From a virus: DNA of 64,000 bases. The stretch is taken from positions 62,001 through 126,000 of the IMG/VR virus record IMGVR_UViG_3300025913_000021, one strand, 5' to 3'. Positions 54,330-64,000 of this stretch are shown one piece after another. Below the pieces are notes generated by a model, which worked only from the letters and a program-made list of their open reading frames with translations, did not search any database and was not told where the DNA came from. Within the stretch, counting starts at the first letter, position 1. Each line of letters opens with the position of its first letter. Position numbers and translations under genes: made by a program.

Positions 54330-54994
54330 CAGAACCTCACCATCGGATCGCTGACGGCCCCGCCGATCTGACCGGTCGGCACGGCGTACACGTCGCGGTT
54401 GCTGAACTGCCCCTGCCCGGCGAGAGCCAGCCCAGACCGCACCGTGGCGAGCTTGAGCGCCGCACCGAAGCGCTGGAAGGTCGTGGCGAGGTGTAGGTAC
54501 CCCATCGGCTCCGTGAGCGTCGGCAGACCCGCCAAGGCCCCGTCGTGGACGTAGTAGGACTCGGCGCTGTAGATCGGGTTCGGGTCGGTGTAGGCCACCG
54601 TCGAGAACAGCTCCGGGACACGGGCGATGAAACGCACCAGTGGGCCCATGTCGGGGCCCCCGGCCTTCGCGTCCTCCGTGCTCACGTCGATGGCGTTGCC
54701 CGCCTGGTGCTCCGCGTGGTCCTTGAAGATCTCCCGCTCCACGTCGTAGACGTAGCCGCTCTCGTAGAGGAACTCCTTGAGCAGGCCACTGGCTCCCGGG
54801 GAGCTGCTCTTGAGCAGGCTCGGCCGGGCGCAGACCTGGGCGAGGTACTCGATGTCGATCTGCGGAACGATCGGGGTGTCACGGCCGCTGAGGTCGGTGA
54901 CCGGCGTGGCGACGAACCCGGTCGTGTGTCCGAGCGTGAGCAGCGGCGGACTCGGCGGGGCATCGCCGATCGGGGTCACGAAGTTGTCGGTCAC
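54326..54994 (-). CDS. tail protein with M15-like peptidase motif
   Basis: 222 residues. ESGYVYDVEREIFKDHAEHQ then AGNAIDVS contains H-x6-D in the setting HxxGxAxD, as in M15 D,D-peptidases, where His and Asp bind zinc; GYLHLATTF could supply the third ligand. It may digest the wall at DNA entry, or be an inactive structural relative. It lies in the baseplate block. Confidence 0.72.
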   Translation of the reverse strand: MTDNFVTPIGDAPPSPPLLTLGHTTGFVATPVTDLSGRDTPIVPQIDIEYLAQVCARPSLLKSSSPGASGLLKEFLYESGYVYDVEREIFKDHAEHQAGNAIDVSTEDAKAGGPDMGPLVRFIARVPELFSTVAYTDPNPIYSAESYYVHDGALAGLPTLTEPMGYLHLATTFQRFGAALKLATVRSGLALAGQGQFSNRDVYAVPTGQIGGAVSDPMVRFW

Positions 54995-55326
54995 AGCAGG
55001 TCCGCCTTGTGACGCCGGAAGATGACCGAGCCCTCGTCGGGCTGCGCGGTGCTGGTGACGTGGTAGTTCATGACCACGAGGCTCGCACGAGCACCCGCGT
55101 CCGGCGTGGTCCAGAAGTGGCTTGCGGCTGCGATCTTGTGCTCGATTCCGACGATCGTCAGATTGTCCGGCGTGCGAATGACCGGCACCCCGGCGGAGTA
55201 CGGGGCCACGGGCGTGATCTCCAGCGGCAGGTTCGGCACCTCGGAGGCGTAGCGCCAGGTCTTGCCGTCGTCGCCACTGCTGGCCATCCAGATCGACCGC
55301 AGGCTCAGATCCTCGAAGTAGCTCAT
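54991..55326 (-). CDS. minor tail protein
   Basis: 111 residues. Beta-rich (DNLTIVGIEHKIAAASHFWT, SLVVMNYHVTSTAQPDEGSV). Overlaps the genes on both sides by 4 nt. Structural role inferred from position. Confidence 0.74.
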   Translation of the reverse strand: MSYFEDLSLRSIWMASSGDDGKTWRYASEVPNLPLEITPVAPYSAGVPVIRTPDNLTIVGIEHKIAAASHFWTTPDAGARASLVVMNYHVTSTAQPDEGSVIFRRHKADLL

Positions 55327-56831
55327 GTCAACCGAGGCCCGTTGTTGGTCACGACGAAGTGCATCTGGCCGACCCGGTTGCAGTCGCGCAGCACCCGGAA
55401 CCCTGCGTAACGCACCAGGCCCGACTGAGCTGGCTCCTCGCGCTGGTTCCAGATGTCGGTAGTGAACGGCCCGATCGAGCTGATCTTGTTGGCCGGTCGG
55501 TACCAGTCGTGATCGAAGGCGTAGCCCTCGGGGTTGAGCGACGGGAAGCGCCGCTGGCCCGACTCGAAGAACGGATCGTCGTCGAAGATCAGGTTCGGCA
55601 CCGGCTGGTACTGGTGACGACCCCACTTCGCGGCGTAGATGTCGAACCGTGTTTTCGCCCCGAAGCCGTGCATGACGAAGTACCACAGCTCGGGCGCGCC
55701 GTAGTTCCCGCATCGCCACGGGTGCACGAGCACCGGCCCGAAGGCGTAGATGCCGTCAGGCAACGAGGTGGTCTGGTAGTAGGCGGCGAGCTGGCCGGTG
55801 ACCTTGCGGTCTCCCGTGACCTGGTTCTGGAACATCGAGCCGAAGGTGCCGCTGCCGTCGTCGGCGAAGCCGAAGTAGCCACAGTCCGCGCCGTTGTCGG
55901 ACACGTCGCCGAAGGTGGTCCAGATGAACGGCGTCGCATCGTCGGAAACGAAGAACTGGTGCTGCGATCCATTGTGGAAGCCCAGGTGCGGGATCATCAC
56001 GCGCCAGTCGTCGGTCTCGTCGGTCGTGTCGAAGCTCTCCGAGATCCTGGTGACGGGAACGCCGTCAGGACCGATGCGACGCACGGTGAGGCTCCCCGCC
56101 GAGTCGAGCCGGATCGGGAGGGTGCCTGACGAGTCGTACGTCGTGACGACGGTCTTGCGATGCGAGCTGAACACGTAGACGTAATCGCCGAGCCGCTGTG
56201 ATGCGAGGTCGGCCACGAGGTCCGCACTCCAGGCCCACGCGTCGGGAGGGATCGTCTCGATCGGATCGAGCTGGACCTCCCACTGGGTCACGTAGTCGCG
56301 GATCGAACGCGACTGTGGGTGGAAGGCGAGCCGAATCGCCGGGAAGCCACCAGCGCTCTGGTCGCTCGTGAACACCGTCGCCCACATGCCGTTGTGCGGC
56401 CCCTTGCCATGACCAGCGGGTGTGAGGGCCAGTGCACTGATGCCGCCCGCGTCCGGGGCGTAGCGGTGGTTCAGGTTGATCGTGGGCGGAAAGGTTCCCG
56501 GGTCCGTCCTGTAGTGACGGAGCGGGTTGCTCAGGTTCGTGAACACGTCGGTCGTGCCGAACGCTCCTGGCTGGGTGAAGATGCCATCGGTGATGTCGTC
56601 GGTCGGGTTGAGAGTGCTCAGTGACGGGTTCAACGCCCGCAGCTCGGTGACGGTGCTGCTGTAGCGCGTCGCCACCTCGGTCCAGGTCACCGGCTGCACG
56701 CCGAGGTAGGTGTCGGTGGTCAGGTAGGTGTGCGCGGGCAGGCCGTACACCCGGCGCGTGTAGAAGTTCTCGTTCGTCGGGACGATGGTGTCGATCAGTG
56801 GCGGCTTCGCCAGCCGGTAGTCCGAGCCCAT
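55323..56831 (-). CDS. minor tail protein
   Basis: 502 residues from ATG at 56831. A LysM-like stretch near the start (TEVATRYSSTVTELRALNPS, about 50-70) suggests wall binding. The rest is beta-rich and aromatic (DYVYVFSSHRKTVVTTYDSS, YFGFADDGSGTFGSMFQNQV), like a large fibre or baseplate protein. Confidence 0.8.
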   Translation of the reverse strand: MGSDYRLAKPPLIDTIVPTNENFYTRRVYGLPAHTYLTTDTYLGVQPVTWTEVATRYSSTVTELRALNPSLSTLNPTDDITDGIFTQPGAFGTTDVFTNLSNPLRHYRTDPGTFPPTINLNHRYAPDAGGISALALTPAGHGKGPHNGMWATVFTSDQSAGGFPAIRLAFHPQSRSIRDYVTQWEVQLDPIETIPPDAWAWSADLVADLASQRLGDYVYVFSSHRKTVVTTYDSSGTLPIRLDSAGSLTVRRIGPDGVPVTRISESFDTTDETDDWRVMIPHLGFHNGSQHQFFVSDDATPFIWTTFGDVSDNGADCGYFGFADDGSGTFGSMFQNQVTGDRKVTGQLAAYYQTTSLPDGIYAFGPVLVHPWRCGNYGAPELWYFVMHGFGAKTRFDIYAAKWGRHQYQPVPNLIFDDDPFFESGQRRFPSLNPEGYAFDHDWYRPANKISSIGPFTTDIWNQREEPAQSGLVRYAGFRVLRDCNRVGQMHFVVTNNGPRLT

Positions 56832-57292
56832 CAGAGATCGTCCGATGTGTAGGTGGTCACGCCTCGGTAGGTGTTCGTCGTCGCCTGCACCTTGGTGTCC
56901 GTGCCCTGCCCGGCCGTGGTGCGCATCGTGGAACCCTCGAAGGTGAGCGTGAACTTGAGCCGGATCGTGTAGAGCATCGACTCGACCTTGAAGCCGACCT
57001 CCGCACCCGACCAGAGCCCAGCGGCAGTGCGCTGCCAGTTCAGCACGGTCGCCGTGGCCAGTGGCAGCTCGCCGACCTTGAGCGGGGTGATCGTCACGAC
57101 GCCGAAGGAGAACGTCGGCTCGTCGATCATGTACGCCCCGAAGGCGATGGCCTGCTTGCCGGTGAGACGGCTCTCGCCGATGCCTGAGGTCTTGACGGTG
57201 AAACGGACGCGCGCCGGTCTCGGCACGGCCTGGTTCGTCTCCCGGGCTCGCGCCGCCTGGCGATTGAGGTGGTGGTGGATCGCGGAGGTCAT
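56831..57292 (-). CDS. minor tail protein
   Basis: 153 residues. A basic N-terminus (MTSAIHHHLNRQAARARETN), then strands (ARVRFTVKTSGIGESRLTGK, LKFTLTFEGSTMRTTAGQGT). Baseplate-type structural protein by position. Confidence 0.75.
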   Translation of the reverse strand: MTSAIHHHLNRQAARARETNQAVPRPARVRFTVKTSGIGESRLTGKQAIAFGAYMIDEPTFSFGVVTITPLKVGELPLATATVLNWQRTAAGLWSGAEVGFKVESMLYTIRLKFTLTFEGSTMRTTAGQGTDTKVQATTNTYRGVTTYTSDDL

Positions 57293-59958
57293 GTGCCATA
57301 CACCGGCTGCTCGAAGGGACCGCCAGCCGCTTCCTTGCCGACCCGCTTGAGGATCGCGGGCAGCGTGGTCACCGCTGGGGTGAGGGTCTGCTTGTTGACG
57401 AACCACTCCGTGTTCGGGTCGCCGCCGAGCCAGTGGCACGTCACGTCCATCGTGTACTCGCCGCTCTCCAGGTTGTGCGTGGAGGTGACGCCCGAGACGT
57501 AGTGGATGTTGGTCTCGTAGCTGGTCCGCTCGAAGATGCGCACCTGATCGTCGATCTGGAGTCCTGGATGAGCGACGATCTTCGCGCTGCCCGTGCGGTA
57601 GGTGAACAGGATGAACAGCGCGGTCAGCTCGGCCATCCGCTGACACTCGCGCTCGGTGTAGAACAGGTTGGTCGATTCGCCGGGGACGATCATCAGCCGG
57701 TACTGCCCGGCCAGCACGTCCGTGAAGTCGATCGCGCTGGTCTGGCCGGTCTCGCTGTTGTAGCCGAGCACGTAACCACCGGCCACCGGAGCCGGGGCGC
57801 TGGTGGACTTCGGGTAGCCACCGACGACCAGCACCTCCGAGCGCACGTCCGCGTCGCTGATCGTCATCTGGTAGCTGATCAGGTTCACGTCCTCGTGGAA
57901 CTCGATCGGGTGTCCAGCGACCCGCGCCTTGAGAGCAGTGCTCGCGCCGATGTCGTCGATGAAATTACCGGCCGTCCAAATGTTGGGCAGCCGGAACTGC
58001 GCACCGCCGGTCTCGTCGATGAAGAAGATCCCGCCGATGAAGTCGCGGATCAGGCCGATGCCGTCCATGAACGACTTGCTCATGAAGTAGTCGCCCGGCG
58101 TGCACACGATCGGGCCCGCACCGAGGATCTCGAAGTCGCCCCACACGCGCAGGTTGACCACCGGCCTCGCCCGGAGCGTGGTGATCCTGGCATTGAGATC
58201 GTTGATCTGGTTGATGATCGCCGCCTTCTGACCGGCGTTCCACCACGTCTGGCTATGCAACTGCTTGCGCAGCACCATGATCTTCTTCTGGTACGCGGCG
58301 ATCGTGGCGGCGGGCGAGGTCGAACCGATCACCGGGTCGGCCGTCGGTGCGTCCTCCCAGGTCAGCCCAGCCCAGGCGCACATCTCCTTGATGGGCTCGG
58401 TCCAGTCGTTGATCGAACCGCCCTTGCCCTCGGTCGAGGCGAGGAAGGTGTTCGGGATGTGGTTGCGCACGACCATCTCGCGTACGCCTGCACGGTACGG
58501 CGAGCCCTCGCCCAGGCTGGGGTTGAGGTTGGTGAACACCACCCGCACGAAGTTGGCCTTGTACGTCTTGGGCAGCGTGATCGTCGCCTTGCCGTTGCTC
58601 GGCACCGTCGCGGTGATCACGTACGGGATGTCCACGTGCGTGCCACCGGTCGCAGTGCCACCGGTCGGCGGCGGCGTCAAGGTGCCCTTGACGTACGGGA
58701 TCTTGATCCGCTGGCCGGGGTAGATCCAGTGCGGATCCTTGATGATGTTGTTGTTGGCCCGCGCGATGATCGGCCACTTGAAGTTGTCGCCGTAGTAGTG
58801 CCCGGCCAGGTCCCACAACGTGTCGCCCGAGGTGATGACGTACATGAAGCCAGCGCCGTCACCGGGGGAGTCGTAGTAGTCCAGGTTCTCCGAGTTGCCC
58901 GCGACCGTGCTGGTGCCCTGCCACTTCCCTCCCGAGTGCACGCAGACGTACACGAGGTAGTTACCGCCGTAGCAGTTGAGCACGATCTCGTTGATCTCGC
59001 CGTGCACCTTCGCCTGGAGCCACTCCAGGTTGCTGCCGACGGTGTTCGCGCCCGAGAGCCAGAACGTGTGCTTCCTGCCGTCGAAGGCATCGCGCGCCCG
59101 GTGGCCGAGCACCTTGCCGTTCTTGCCGTAGCGCCGATCGGTGCTGGCCGAGTGGTAGGTGGCGACGTTCTTGCCGATCACCTCCTTGTGGCCCATGTCC
59201 TTGTGCGCCGGGCAGTAGATCAATGGGAAGCGGTCGATGGGCAGCAGTGGCGGGTAGATGAACTGCTCGATCAGCAGCTTGGCCAGGTCGCGGCACTCCA
59301 ACTGCATCGTGCCGTCGTTGTGGATCGTCACCTGGTCGATGAGCCACGTGCCGGTCTGGTAGAGCTTCGTGTCCGCCTCGGGCGGGACGTAGCCCTCGCT
59401 GCTCGGGTCGTGCATGTAGATCTCGTTGCCGAGCGAGTCGAAATTGTCGCTGCCGTAGCCCTGGTAGGTGCGGATCACCGTGTTGGGGATGAACACGTCG
59501 CGGTACGGATTCTCGGGATAACCCCAGCTCGTCGGCAGCACGAGCTGCGCGTCGCTGTCGGTCATGCCGAGATCGGTGTCCGTGCCGGTATAGACGCTCG
59601 TCAGATTCTGGATCGCCGCACCGCGCCCCGGCGTGAGGTAGCCCTTGCGTCCCTCGGTGTCGATGCCCTCCGGCTGGCTCGTCTTGTTGTGCGTGTTCCA
59701 CAGCGTGATCGTGCACGTCGCTGCGTCCTGGCCGATCGAGCGCTGGATCTCGACGCTGGCGATGCCGGTGAACTCGAACTGGGTCGGGTTCTTGTCCAGG
59801 TAGCGAACAGCGCCCATGCCGTCCTTGGTGCTGTGGATCTGGCGGATGCTCTGCTTGCACCACGTCGCACGCGTGACCGGCCGGTCACGGCCGACCATCA
59901 TCCCGGAACGCTGGATTTCCTGGATGTGCTGGAACTTCGCCGTCGTGTAGTCGCGCAC
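57289..59958 (-). CDS. tail-tip hub protein with LysM domain
   Basis: 889 residues from GTG at 59958, overlapping the upstream stop. A LysM domain is clear at about 373-422 (SGDTLWDLAGHYYGDNFKWP, IYPGQRIKIPYV). The N-terminal 170 residues (IASVEIQRSIGQDAATCTIT) resemble tail hub proteins; the C-terminal part (DQVRIFERTSYETNIHYVSG, TMDVTCHWLGGD) resembles baseplate hub domains. Likely the tail-associated wall-binding hub, next to the distal tail protein. Confidence 0.82.
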   Translation of the reverse strand: MRDYTTAKFQHIQEIQRSGMMVGRDRPVTRATWCKQSIRQIHSTKDGMGAVRYLDKNPTQFEFTGIASVEIQRSIGQDAATCTITLWNTHNKTSQPEGIDTEGRKGYLTPGRGAAIQNLTSVYTGTDTDLGMTDSDAQLVLPTSWGYPENPYRDVFIPNTVIRTYQGYGSDNFDSLGNEIYMHDPSSEGYVPPEADTKLYQTGTWLIDQVTIHNDGTMQLECRDLAKLLIEQFIYPPLLPIDRFPLIYCPAHKDMGHKEVIGKNVATYHSASTDRRYGKNGKVLGHRARDAFDGRKHTFWLSGANTVGSNLEWLQAKVHGEINEIVLNCYGGNYLVYVCVHSGGKWQGTSTVAGNSENLDYYDSPGDGAGFMYVITSGDTLWDLAGHYYGDNFKWPIIARANNNIIKDPHWIYPGQRIKIPYVKGTLTPPPTGGTATGGTHVDIPYVITATVPSNGKATITLPKTYKANFVRVVFTNLNPSLGEGSPYRAGVREMVVRNHIPNTFLASTEGKGGSINDWTEPIKEMCAWAGLTWEDAPTADPVIGSTSPAATIAAYQKKIMVLRKQLHSQTWWNAGQKAAIINQINDLNARITTLRARPVVNLRVWGDFEILGAGPIVCTPGDYFMSKSFMDGIGLIRDFIGGIFFIDETGGAQFRLPNIWTAGNFIDDIGASTALKARVAGHPIEFHEDVNLISYQMTISDADVRSEVLVVGGYPKSTSAPAPVAGGYVLGYNSETGQTSAIDFTDVLAGQYRLMIVPGESTNLFYTERECQRMAELTALFILFTYRTGSAKIVAHPGLQIDDQVRIFERTSYETNIHYVSGVTSTHNLESGEYTMDVTCHWLGGDPNTEWFVNKQTLTPAVTTLPAILKRVGKEAAGGPFEQPVYGT

Positions 59959-60380
59959 TAGAGGATCCGTCCGTAGACGCGCTGGCCCGAGGCGTTGACG
60001 TAGGCGGTGACGGTGAACTCGGCGTCGTACGTGTGGTACCAGGGGTTGTTCGGTCGCCGGATGCGCTTGGGCGCGAACTTGCTGAACACCCCGTAGAAGG
60101 TCCGGTTGAGGTCGTCCACGAGCTTGATCAGCACGCGCTTGTCGAACCAATACTCCAGGTTCTCGTAGTGCCCCTGCTCCAAGATCACGCCCGAGAAGTT
60201 GATCGTGGGCGTCGTCGAATTGCCTTCCTGCACGAGGTTCATGCGGTTGGGGCCGCTGCTCTGCAAGATGGCCATCTGCTTGGTGATCTCGGGCGAGCCA
60301 CCGTCGTTCGGGTTGATCTCCATCTGGTAGGTGACTGGGGTTGCGGCCCAGTAGTCCTGCATGGACCAACGGACGACCAT
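59958..60380 (-). CDS. distal-tail or minor tail protein
   Basis: 140 residues; ATG at 60380 after GGGAGGCGATAACAG. MQDYWAATPVTYQMEINPND, then FSGVILEQGHYENLEYWFDK and TYDAEFTVTAYV. This small protein directly downstream of the tape measure is in the usual place of a distal tail protein or hub adaptor. Confidence 0.78.
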   Translation of the reverse strand: MVVRWSMQDYWAATPVTYQMEINPNDGGSPEITKQMAILQSSGPNRMNLVQEGNSTTPTINFSGVILEQGHYENLEYWFDKRVLIKLVDDLNRTFYGVFSKFAPKRIRRPNNPWYHTYDAEFTVTAYVNASGQRVYGRIL

Positions 60381-60383
60381 CTG

Positions 60384-63300
60384 TTATCGCCTCCCCACCG
60401 GGACGTTGCGCGGGCTCGCCGAGTTGGCTCGCACCTGCTGCCCGGTCTGCTGGTTGATCAGCGAGATCACCTGCGCCGCGACCGCCTTGGCCATCGCACT
60501 CGTCGGCAGCGTCTGGTTCACCGTGATCGACGCCTGCTGGTTGTTGTTCACGATGTTGGCCTGCGTGCCGGTGCCACCGAAGCCCGCACCGAGCGAGCGC
60601 CGCACGTCGTACGCGGTCGGCAGCTTGATGTCGCTCGGGATGTTCAGACCGCCCTGCGTGAGCTGCTCGCGGATGCCACTCTGCAAGCTCTTGATCTTGA
60701 GGGTGATCGAGCGCTGCTCGGCCAGGGTGAGCTGCTTGTTCTTCAAGATCTGCTGGAGCGCGGCGATCTCCTGCGCACCCGTGATCTGGTACGTCTCCTT
60801 TTGGAAGTCCAGCGTGTCGAGCTGCGCCTGCAACGCCACGTCGAACTGGTTGCGCTGCGCCGCGATCACCGCACCGTAGAGCTTGTCGTACTCGCTGGTG
60901 CCCTTCTTGCCACCCTTCTTGAGGTAGCGGTTGAGATCGACCTGCGCCTTCTGGAGCGAGACGCCCGCCGCAGCCTGACCGAGGTCCGAGCCCTGGCCGA
61001 CACCGCGAGCGTTGAGCTGCTGGATCTGGAGGTCCAACCCCGCCTCGATCTGCTGCGTCACCGCGTCGTACTGCGCCGACTTCGACGTGATCACGCTGGT
61101 GTACGCGTCACGTGCCTCCTTGCTGTTCTTGCCGTACTGCTCCACGGCGTAGCGGTAGGCGTCCTCGGCCTTGCTCAGGTCCAGCGTTGCAGCCCGCACG
61201 TCGTCACCGTGGAATCGTGCAACCGCCGCCCTCGCGGCGAGCGCCGACTCCTTCTGGGCCTCGATCGCGTCGGCGATCTGCTGCCGGATCGCGATCTCCT
61301 GCTGCTGCGCCTGGAGCAACGTGGCCTGGTCGGCGAGGGTGCCACCACGAGCCGACGCCTCAGCCTGGAGCACTTGGTTGAGCTGCGCCTGACCCTTCGC
61401 GATGGCGTTGCGGTTCTGTGCGACGGCGATGCCGTACCGCGCTTGCGTCACCTGCTGGTTCGCCTGCGCGACGCCGAGATTGCCCGCCCCGACAGCGGCC
61501 TTGTCCTGTCCGATCTGATCGGCCGACGCGCCACTGGCCAGATCCTGCTTGAGCTTCAACTGGGCATTGGCCAGCGTGGCGTTCGCCTTGGTCAGGGCGT
61601 CGTTCGAACTGGCGATGATCAGGTTGTTCGCGTTGTAGGCAGCCTGGTTCTGCAACTGGGCGATCTGCTGCTTGTTCTGCTCGATCTGCGCGATGTTGGC
61701 CCAGTATTGCGGGTCGTCGTGGGTCAGCGTCTTGTTGTACTTCTCGATCGCCGTGTTGGCTCGCCGCAGGTCGGCAACCGCACCGCCCGTCCCGGCACCG
61801 AAGTGGACGCCGCCGACATCGCCACCGGTCCCCGACAGGCTCGCGCGCAGGCCCGCGCGGTTGGTGAACTCCTGGATCGGGTTCTGGTAGATCTGCTGGT
61901 TGACACCCTGGAGACCTTCGAGCCCCGCCTTGAGCTGCGCCTGCGCCTTGTCGAACGCCGCCTGCGACTTCTGATCGGGCTTGCCGATCGACTCCAGGAT
62001 CGTGTTGGCCTGCTTGATCGACTCGTTGTAGCCGTCCCGCAACGCCTTGAGCAGACGCTGCTGGCTCAGCGCGCCCGGCGAGCGCTCGCCCTTCGGGTTG
62101 TAGATCGTCGGCGCACCGGCCGGTGCCTGGCCAGGGAGGGTGGACTGGATGCCGGAGGACTGCGTGTTGTTGTCGCGCGTCGAACCAGCAACGGCCGGGC
62201 CGGTCTGCGTCGCCTGACGCAGCATCGAGTGGAAGTTGCCACCCGCGTCGTAGTAGCCGTACTTCCCGTCGGTGGTGCGACCGACCTGACCTGCCTGGCC
62301 CTGGTCGATGCCAGCCGCCGCGAGCACGTCCTTGTACGCCTTGCTGCCCGGCGAGAGCGTGCCCGCCTTGAGCAGGTTCTGGATCGCTTCGCGCTGGGTG
62401 GTCAACGTCTCCGGGTTGAGCTGGCCGACCGTACCGAGCGCCGACTGGAGATCGTCGATCTGCTGACTGTTCAGCACGTCGATCTTGTTGAAGCCCTTGA
62501 TCGCCGCGATGCGGTGCTGCGCGGCCGTCTGGAGCGTCGTCTCCAGCCGGTCGATGTCGGCCGAGATCTTGGCCTGAGCCTCCTTGCTGTTTCCACCGGC
62601 CGTCTGAATCTTGTCGCGCTCGGACTCGATCTGCTTGCGGACCTTGGTCTGGAACGCCTCCACGGCCTCGGCACTGCCGAGCTTCGGGAGCTGGTCCTTG
62701 AAGCCCTGACCGCGCGACGCCTTGTCACCGGCCGAGCCCTTGGCGAAGCCGCCGACCACCTGATCGAACAGCTTGTAGTAGGCGTTGTTCGACGCGACCG
62801 AGGTCTGCGCGTTGTTGAACTTCCGTGCATCGAGGACCGCACTGACCCCGCCGAACGCGGTGCCGCCGATCGCACCGAGAGCCGCACCGAGCGGACCACC
62901 GACCAAGCCGCCGATGCCCGCACCCATCGTGATGCTCTCGGCCAGGCTGCCCGCAAATCCACGAGCACCAGAACCAGCCGACTGACCACCGGAGATCGCC
63001 TGGCCGAGAACGGGTGCACCGAAGATGGCCAGGAGCGGAGCTGCCGCACCGAGCTTGCCGAACTTGCCGAGCCGTGCACCGAAGCCAGCACCGGCACCCG
63101 TGGCCAGCGCCTCCTCCTCGGCCGCACCCGCCGGGAACGGCAGCAAGCCGCCGGAGCGACCAGCGTTCATCGCTTGCAGCTCCGCCCGGGTCATCCCCGG
63201 CAGAGCGCCCTCAGCGGATGCGATGCGCTGAGCGTCGGCCGAGGCCACCTGACCTGGCGTGGCGAAACGGCCGGTCGTCGGATTCCGGAACGCGAGCGGG

Positions 63301-64000
63301 AGGAGCATCTGCCCCTCGGTCTGCGCCGCGACCTGAGCCGCCTCGCGCTCGGCAGCCTGCGTCCCAGCTCCGACCGCGCCGCCACCGAACAAGGTCGGCT
63401 GGTAGGCACCGGCACGCGAGATCGGGAACAGCGCACCCTGCTCGGCGGCACCGATCGCACCGCCCGTAGTCGCCACCCGATTGGCGACGACCACCTCCTC
63501 CTCGCTGGCTGCGGCCGTGCGTGCCGCACCGGACAGGACGTTCAGCGTCTCGGCAGCCGTGCGGGCTGCCGTGTCCATCACACCGAGCGTCTCGGTGGTG
63601 GAGACGATCTGGCGCTCCTCGGCGCTGCGCACCGTGTTGGTGGCCGCTGCCTGGTCCTCCACGACCCCGACCGGGCGACGGAGGCCGAAGCGCGAGGTCC
63701 CCGCGCCGCGAGCGATGTCACGGAAGCGGTAGCGAGCAGCGGGCACGTTCTCGGATCCGGCTGCCTGCGCGGCGGCGATCTCGTCGGCGTTGCGCGGCGT
63801 GATGTTGCCGAACAGCCGACGACCGACGCCACTGCCGAGCACGAGGCGCGACCCGGCACCGGCACCGACGAACTTCCAGACGGCCGCGACCTCACCGAGC
63901 GCGATGGCCAGGTGCAGCGCCTCGCGCGTCGGGATGCCGAAGTAGTCGTGGTCGGCGAAGTTGCTCAGTGCACCGCTGACCTTGTTGATGATCTTGAGGA
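60384..64000 (-). CDS. tape-measure protein, 5' end outside window
   Basis: At least 1205 codons, open to the right edge. An internal GTG at 63842 is not the start: coding continues upstream (LKIINKVSGALSNFADHDYF). Features: hydrophobic segments (LGKFGKLGAAAPLLAIFGAP, MGAGIGGLVGGPLGAALGAI), then long Gln/Ala/Lys coiled-coil stretches (ALQQILKNKQLTLAEQRSIT). It sets tail length and helps DNA cross the membrane. Assembly chaperones, usually expressed with a frameshift, should lie just beyond the edge. Confidence 0.93.
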   Translation of the reverse strand, partial: LKIINKVSGALSNFADHDYFGIPTREALHLAIALGEVAAVWKFVGAGAGSRLVLGSGVGRRLFGNITPRNADEIAAAQAAGSENVPAARYRFRDIARGAGTSRFGLRRPVGVVEDQAAATNTVRSAEERQIVSTTETLGVMDTAARTAAETLNVLSGAARTAAASEEEVVVANRVATTGGAIGAAEQGALFPISRAGAYQPTLFGGGAVGAGTQAAEREAAQVAAQTEGQMLLPLAFRNPTTGRFATPGQVASADAQRIASAEGALPGMTRAELQAMNAGRSGGLLPFPAGAAEEEALATGAGAGFGARLGKFGKLGAAAPLLAIFGAPVLGQAISGGQSAGSGARGFAGSLAESITMGAGIGGLVGGPLGAALGAIGGTAFGGVSAVLDARKFNNAQTSVASNNAYYKLFDQVVGGFAKGSAGDKASRGQGFKDQLPKLGSAEAVEAFQTKVRKQIESERDKIQTAGGNSKEAQAKISADIDRLETTLQTAAQHRIAAIKGFNKIDVLNSQQIDDLQSALGTVGQLNPETLTTQREAIQNLLKAGTLSPGSKAYKDVLAAAGIDQGQAGQVGRTTDGKYGYYDAGGNFHSMLRQATQTGPAVAGSTRDNNTQSSGIQSTLPGQAPAGAPTIYNPKGERSPGALSQQRLLKALRDGYNESIKQANTILESIGKPDQKSQAAFDKAQAQLKAGLEGLQGVNQQIYQNPIQEFTNRAGLRASLSGTGGDVGGVHFGAGTGGAVADLRRANTAIEKYNKTLTHDDPQYWANIAQIEQNKQQIAQLQNQAAYNANNLIIASSNDALTKANATLANAQLKLKQDLASGASADQIGQDKAAVGAGNLGVAQANQQVTQARYGIAVAQNRNAIAKGQAQLNQVLQAEASARGGTLADQATLLQAQQQEIAIRQQIADAIEAQKESALAARAAVARFHGDDVRAATLDLSKAEDAYRYAVEQYGKNSKEARDAYTSVITSKSAQYDAVTQQIEAGLDLQIQQLNARGVGQGSDLGQAAAGVSLQKAQVDLNRYLKKGGKKGTSEYDKLYGAVIAAQRNQFDVALQAQLDTLDFQKETYQITGAQEIAALQQILKNKQLTLAEQRSITLKIKSLQSGIREQLTQGGLNIPSDIKLPTAYDVRRSLGAGFGGTGTQANIVNNNQQASITVNQTLPTSAMAKAVAAQVISLINQQTGQQVRANSASPRNVPVGRR

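Noticed and set aside
60384-63842. Tape-measure gene starting at GTG 63842
   Set aside because: The same frame stays open with good coding character to the window edge, so the true start is outside.

Overview
The window is a GC-rich 64 kb piece of a large tailed phage (siphovirus type), not bacterial chromosome. It holds a tape-measure gene, a tail and baseplate block, two cell-wall hydrolases, a holin-like protein, primase-helicase, class II ribonucleotide reductase, tyrosine recombinase, tRNAs, and more than 100 tightly packed genes that mostly overlap by 1-8 nt (ATGA, GTGA, TTGx). GC-rich codons, frequent GTG/TTG starts, a WhiG/FliA-type sigma factor, LysM and NlpC/P60 wall hydrolases and several protein families typical of actinobacteria and their phages point to an actinobacterial host (inference). 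No cos or pac site, terminase, portal or capsid gene is inside the window; these presumably lie beyond the right edge, upstream of the tape-measure gene.

Layout. (1) 1-27112, plus strand: about 70 small early or accessory genes of mostly unknown function. Exceptions include an ATP-dependent DNA ligase, a ribbon-helix-helix protein, an HExxH protein, a RuvB-like ATPase, a vWA protein, a tyrosine recombinase, a GNAT-like protein, a metallophosphoesterase, paralogous YkgJ-like and DUF6283-like Cys-cluster proteins, and finally a full-length WhiG/FliA-like sigma factor that looks leaderless. (2) 27042-29063, a switch region: a small minus-strand island, then a plus-strand island driven by two further leaderless-type promoters (one gene is interrupted after four codons), closed by a strong hairpin terminator. 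(3) 29091-29431: a cloverleaf-like RNA candidate, tRNA-Pro(UGG) and tRNA-Trp(CCA). (4) 29465-44788, minus strand: HNH nuclease, nucleotidyltransferase, LysM endolysin, dCTP deaminase, GT25 glycosyltransferase, an Acb2-type anti-CBASS sponge, ribonucleotide reductase, primase-helicase, SSB-like protein, Sak4-like ATPase, NlpC/P60 hydrolase, LexA-type DNA-binding protein and a Cas4/RecB-like nuclease. (5) 44789-44993: a regulatory hub with an operator-like palindrome inside a promoter and a LexA-box-like site. (6) 44994-64000, minus strand: holin-like and other membrane proteins, then receptor-binding, baseplate and minor tail proteins back to the tape measure.

How it works together (inference). 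Plus-strand genes and minus-strand replication genes would be expressed early. The replication set (ligase, RuvB-like, primase-helicase, SSB-like, Sak4-like, Cas4-like, RNR, dCTP deaminase) is largely self-sufficient. The sigma factor and the LexA-type protein are the obvious candidates for switching. A short motif, TGTTCGG/CCGAACA, recurs at nearly every promoter-sized gap and could be a shared operator. Five places show the coding signal changing frame without a stop; raw reads should be checked there.
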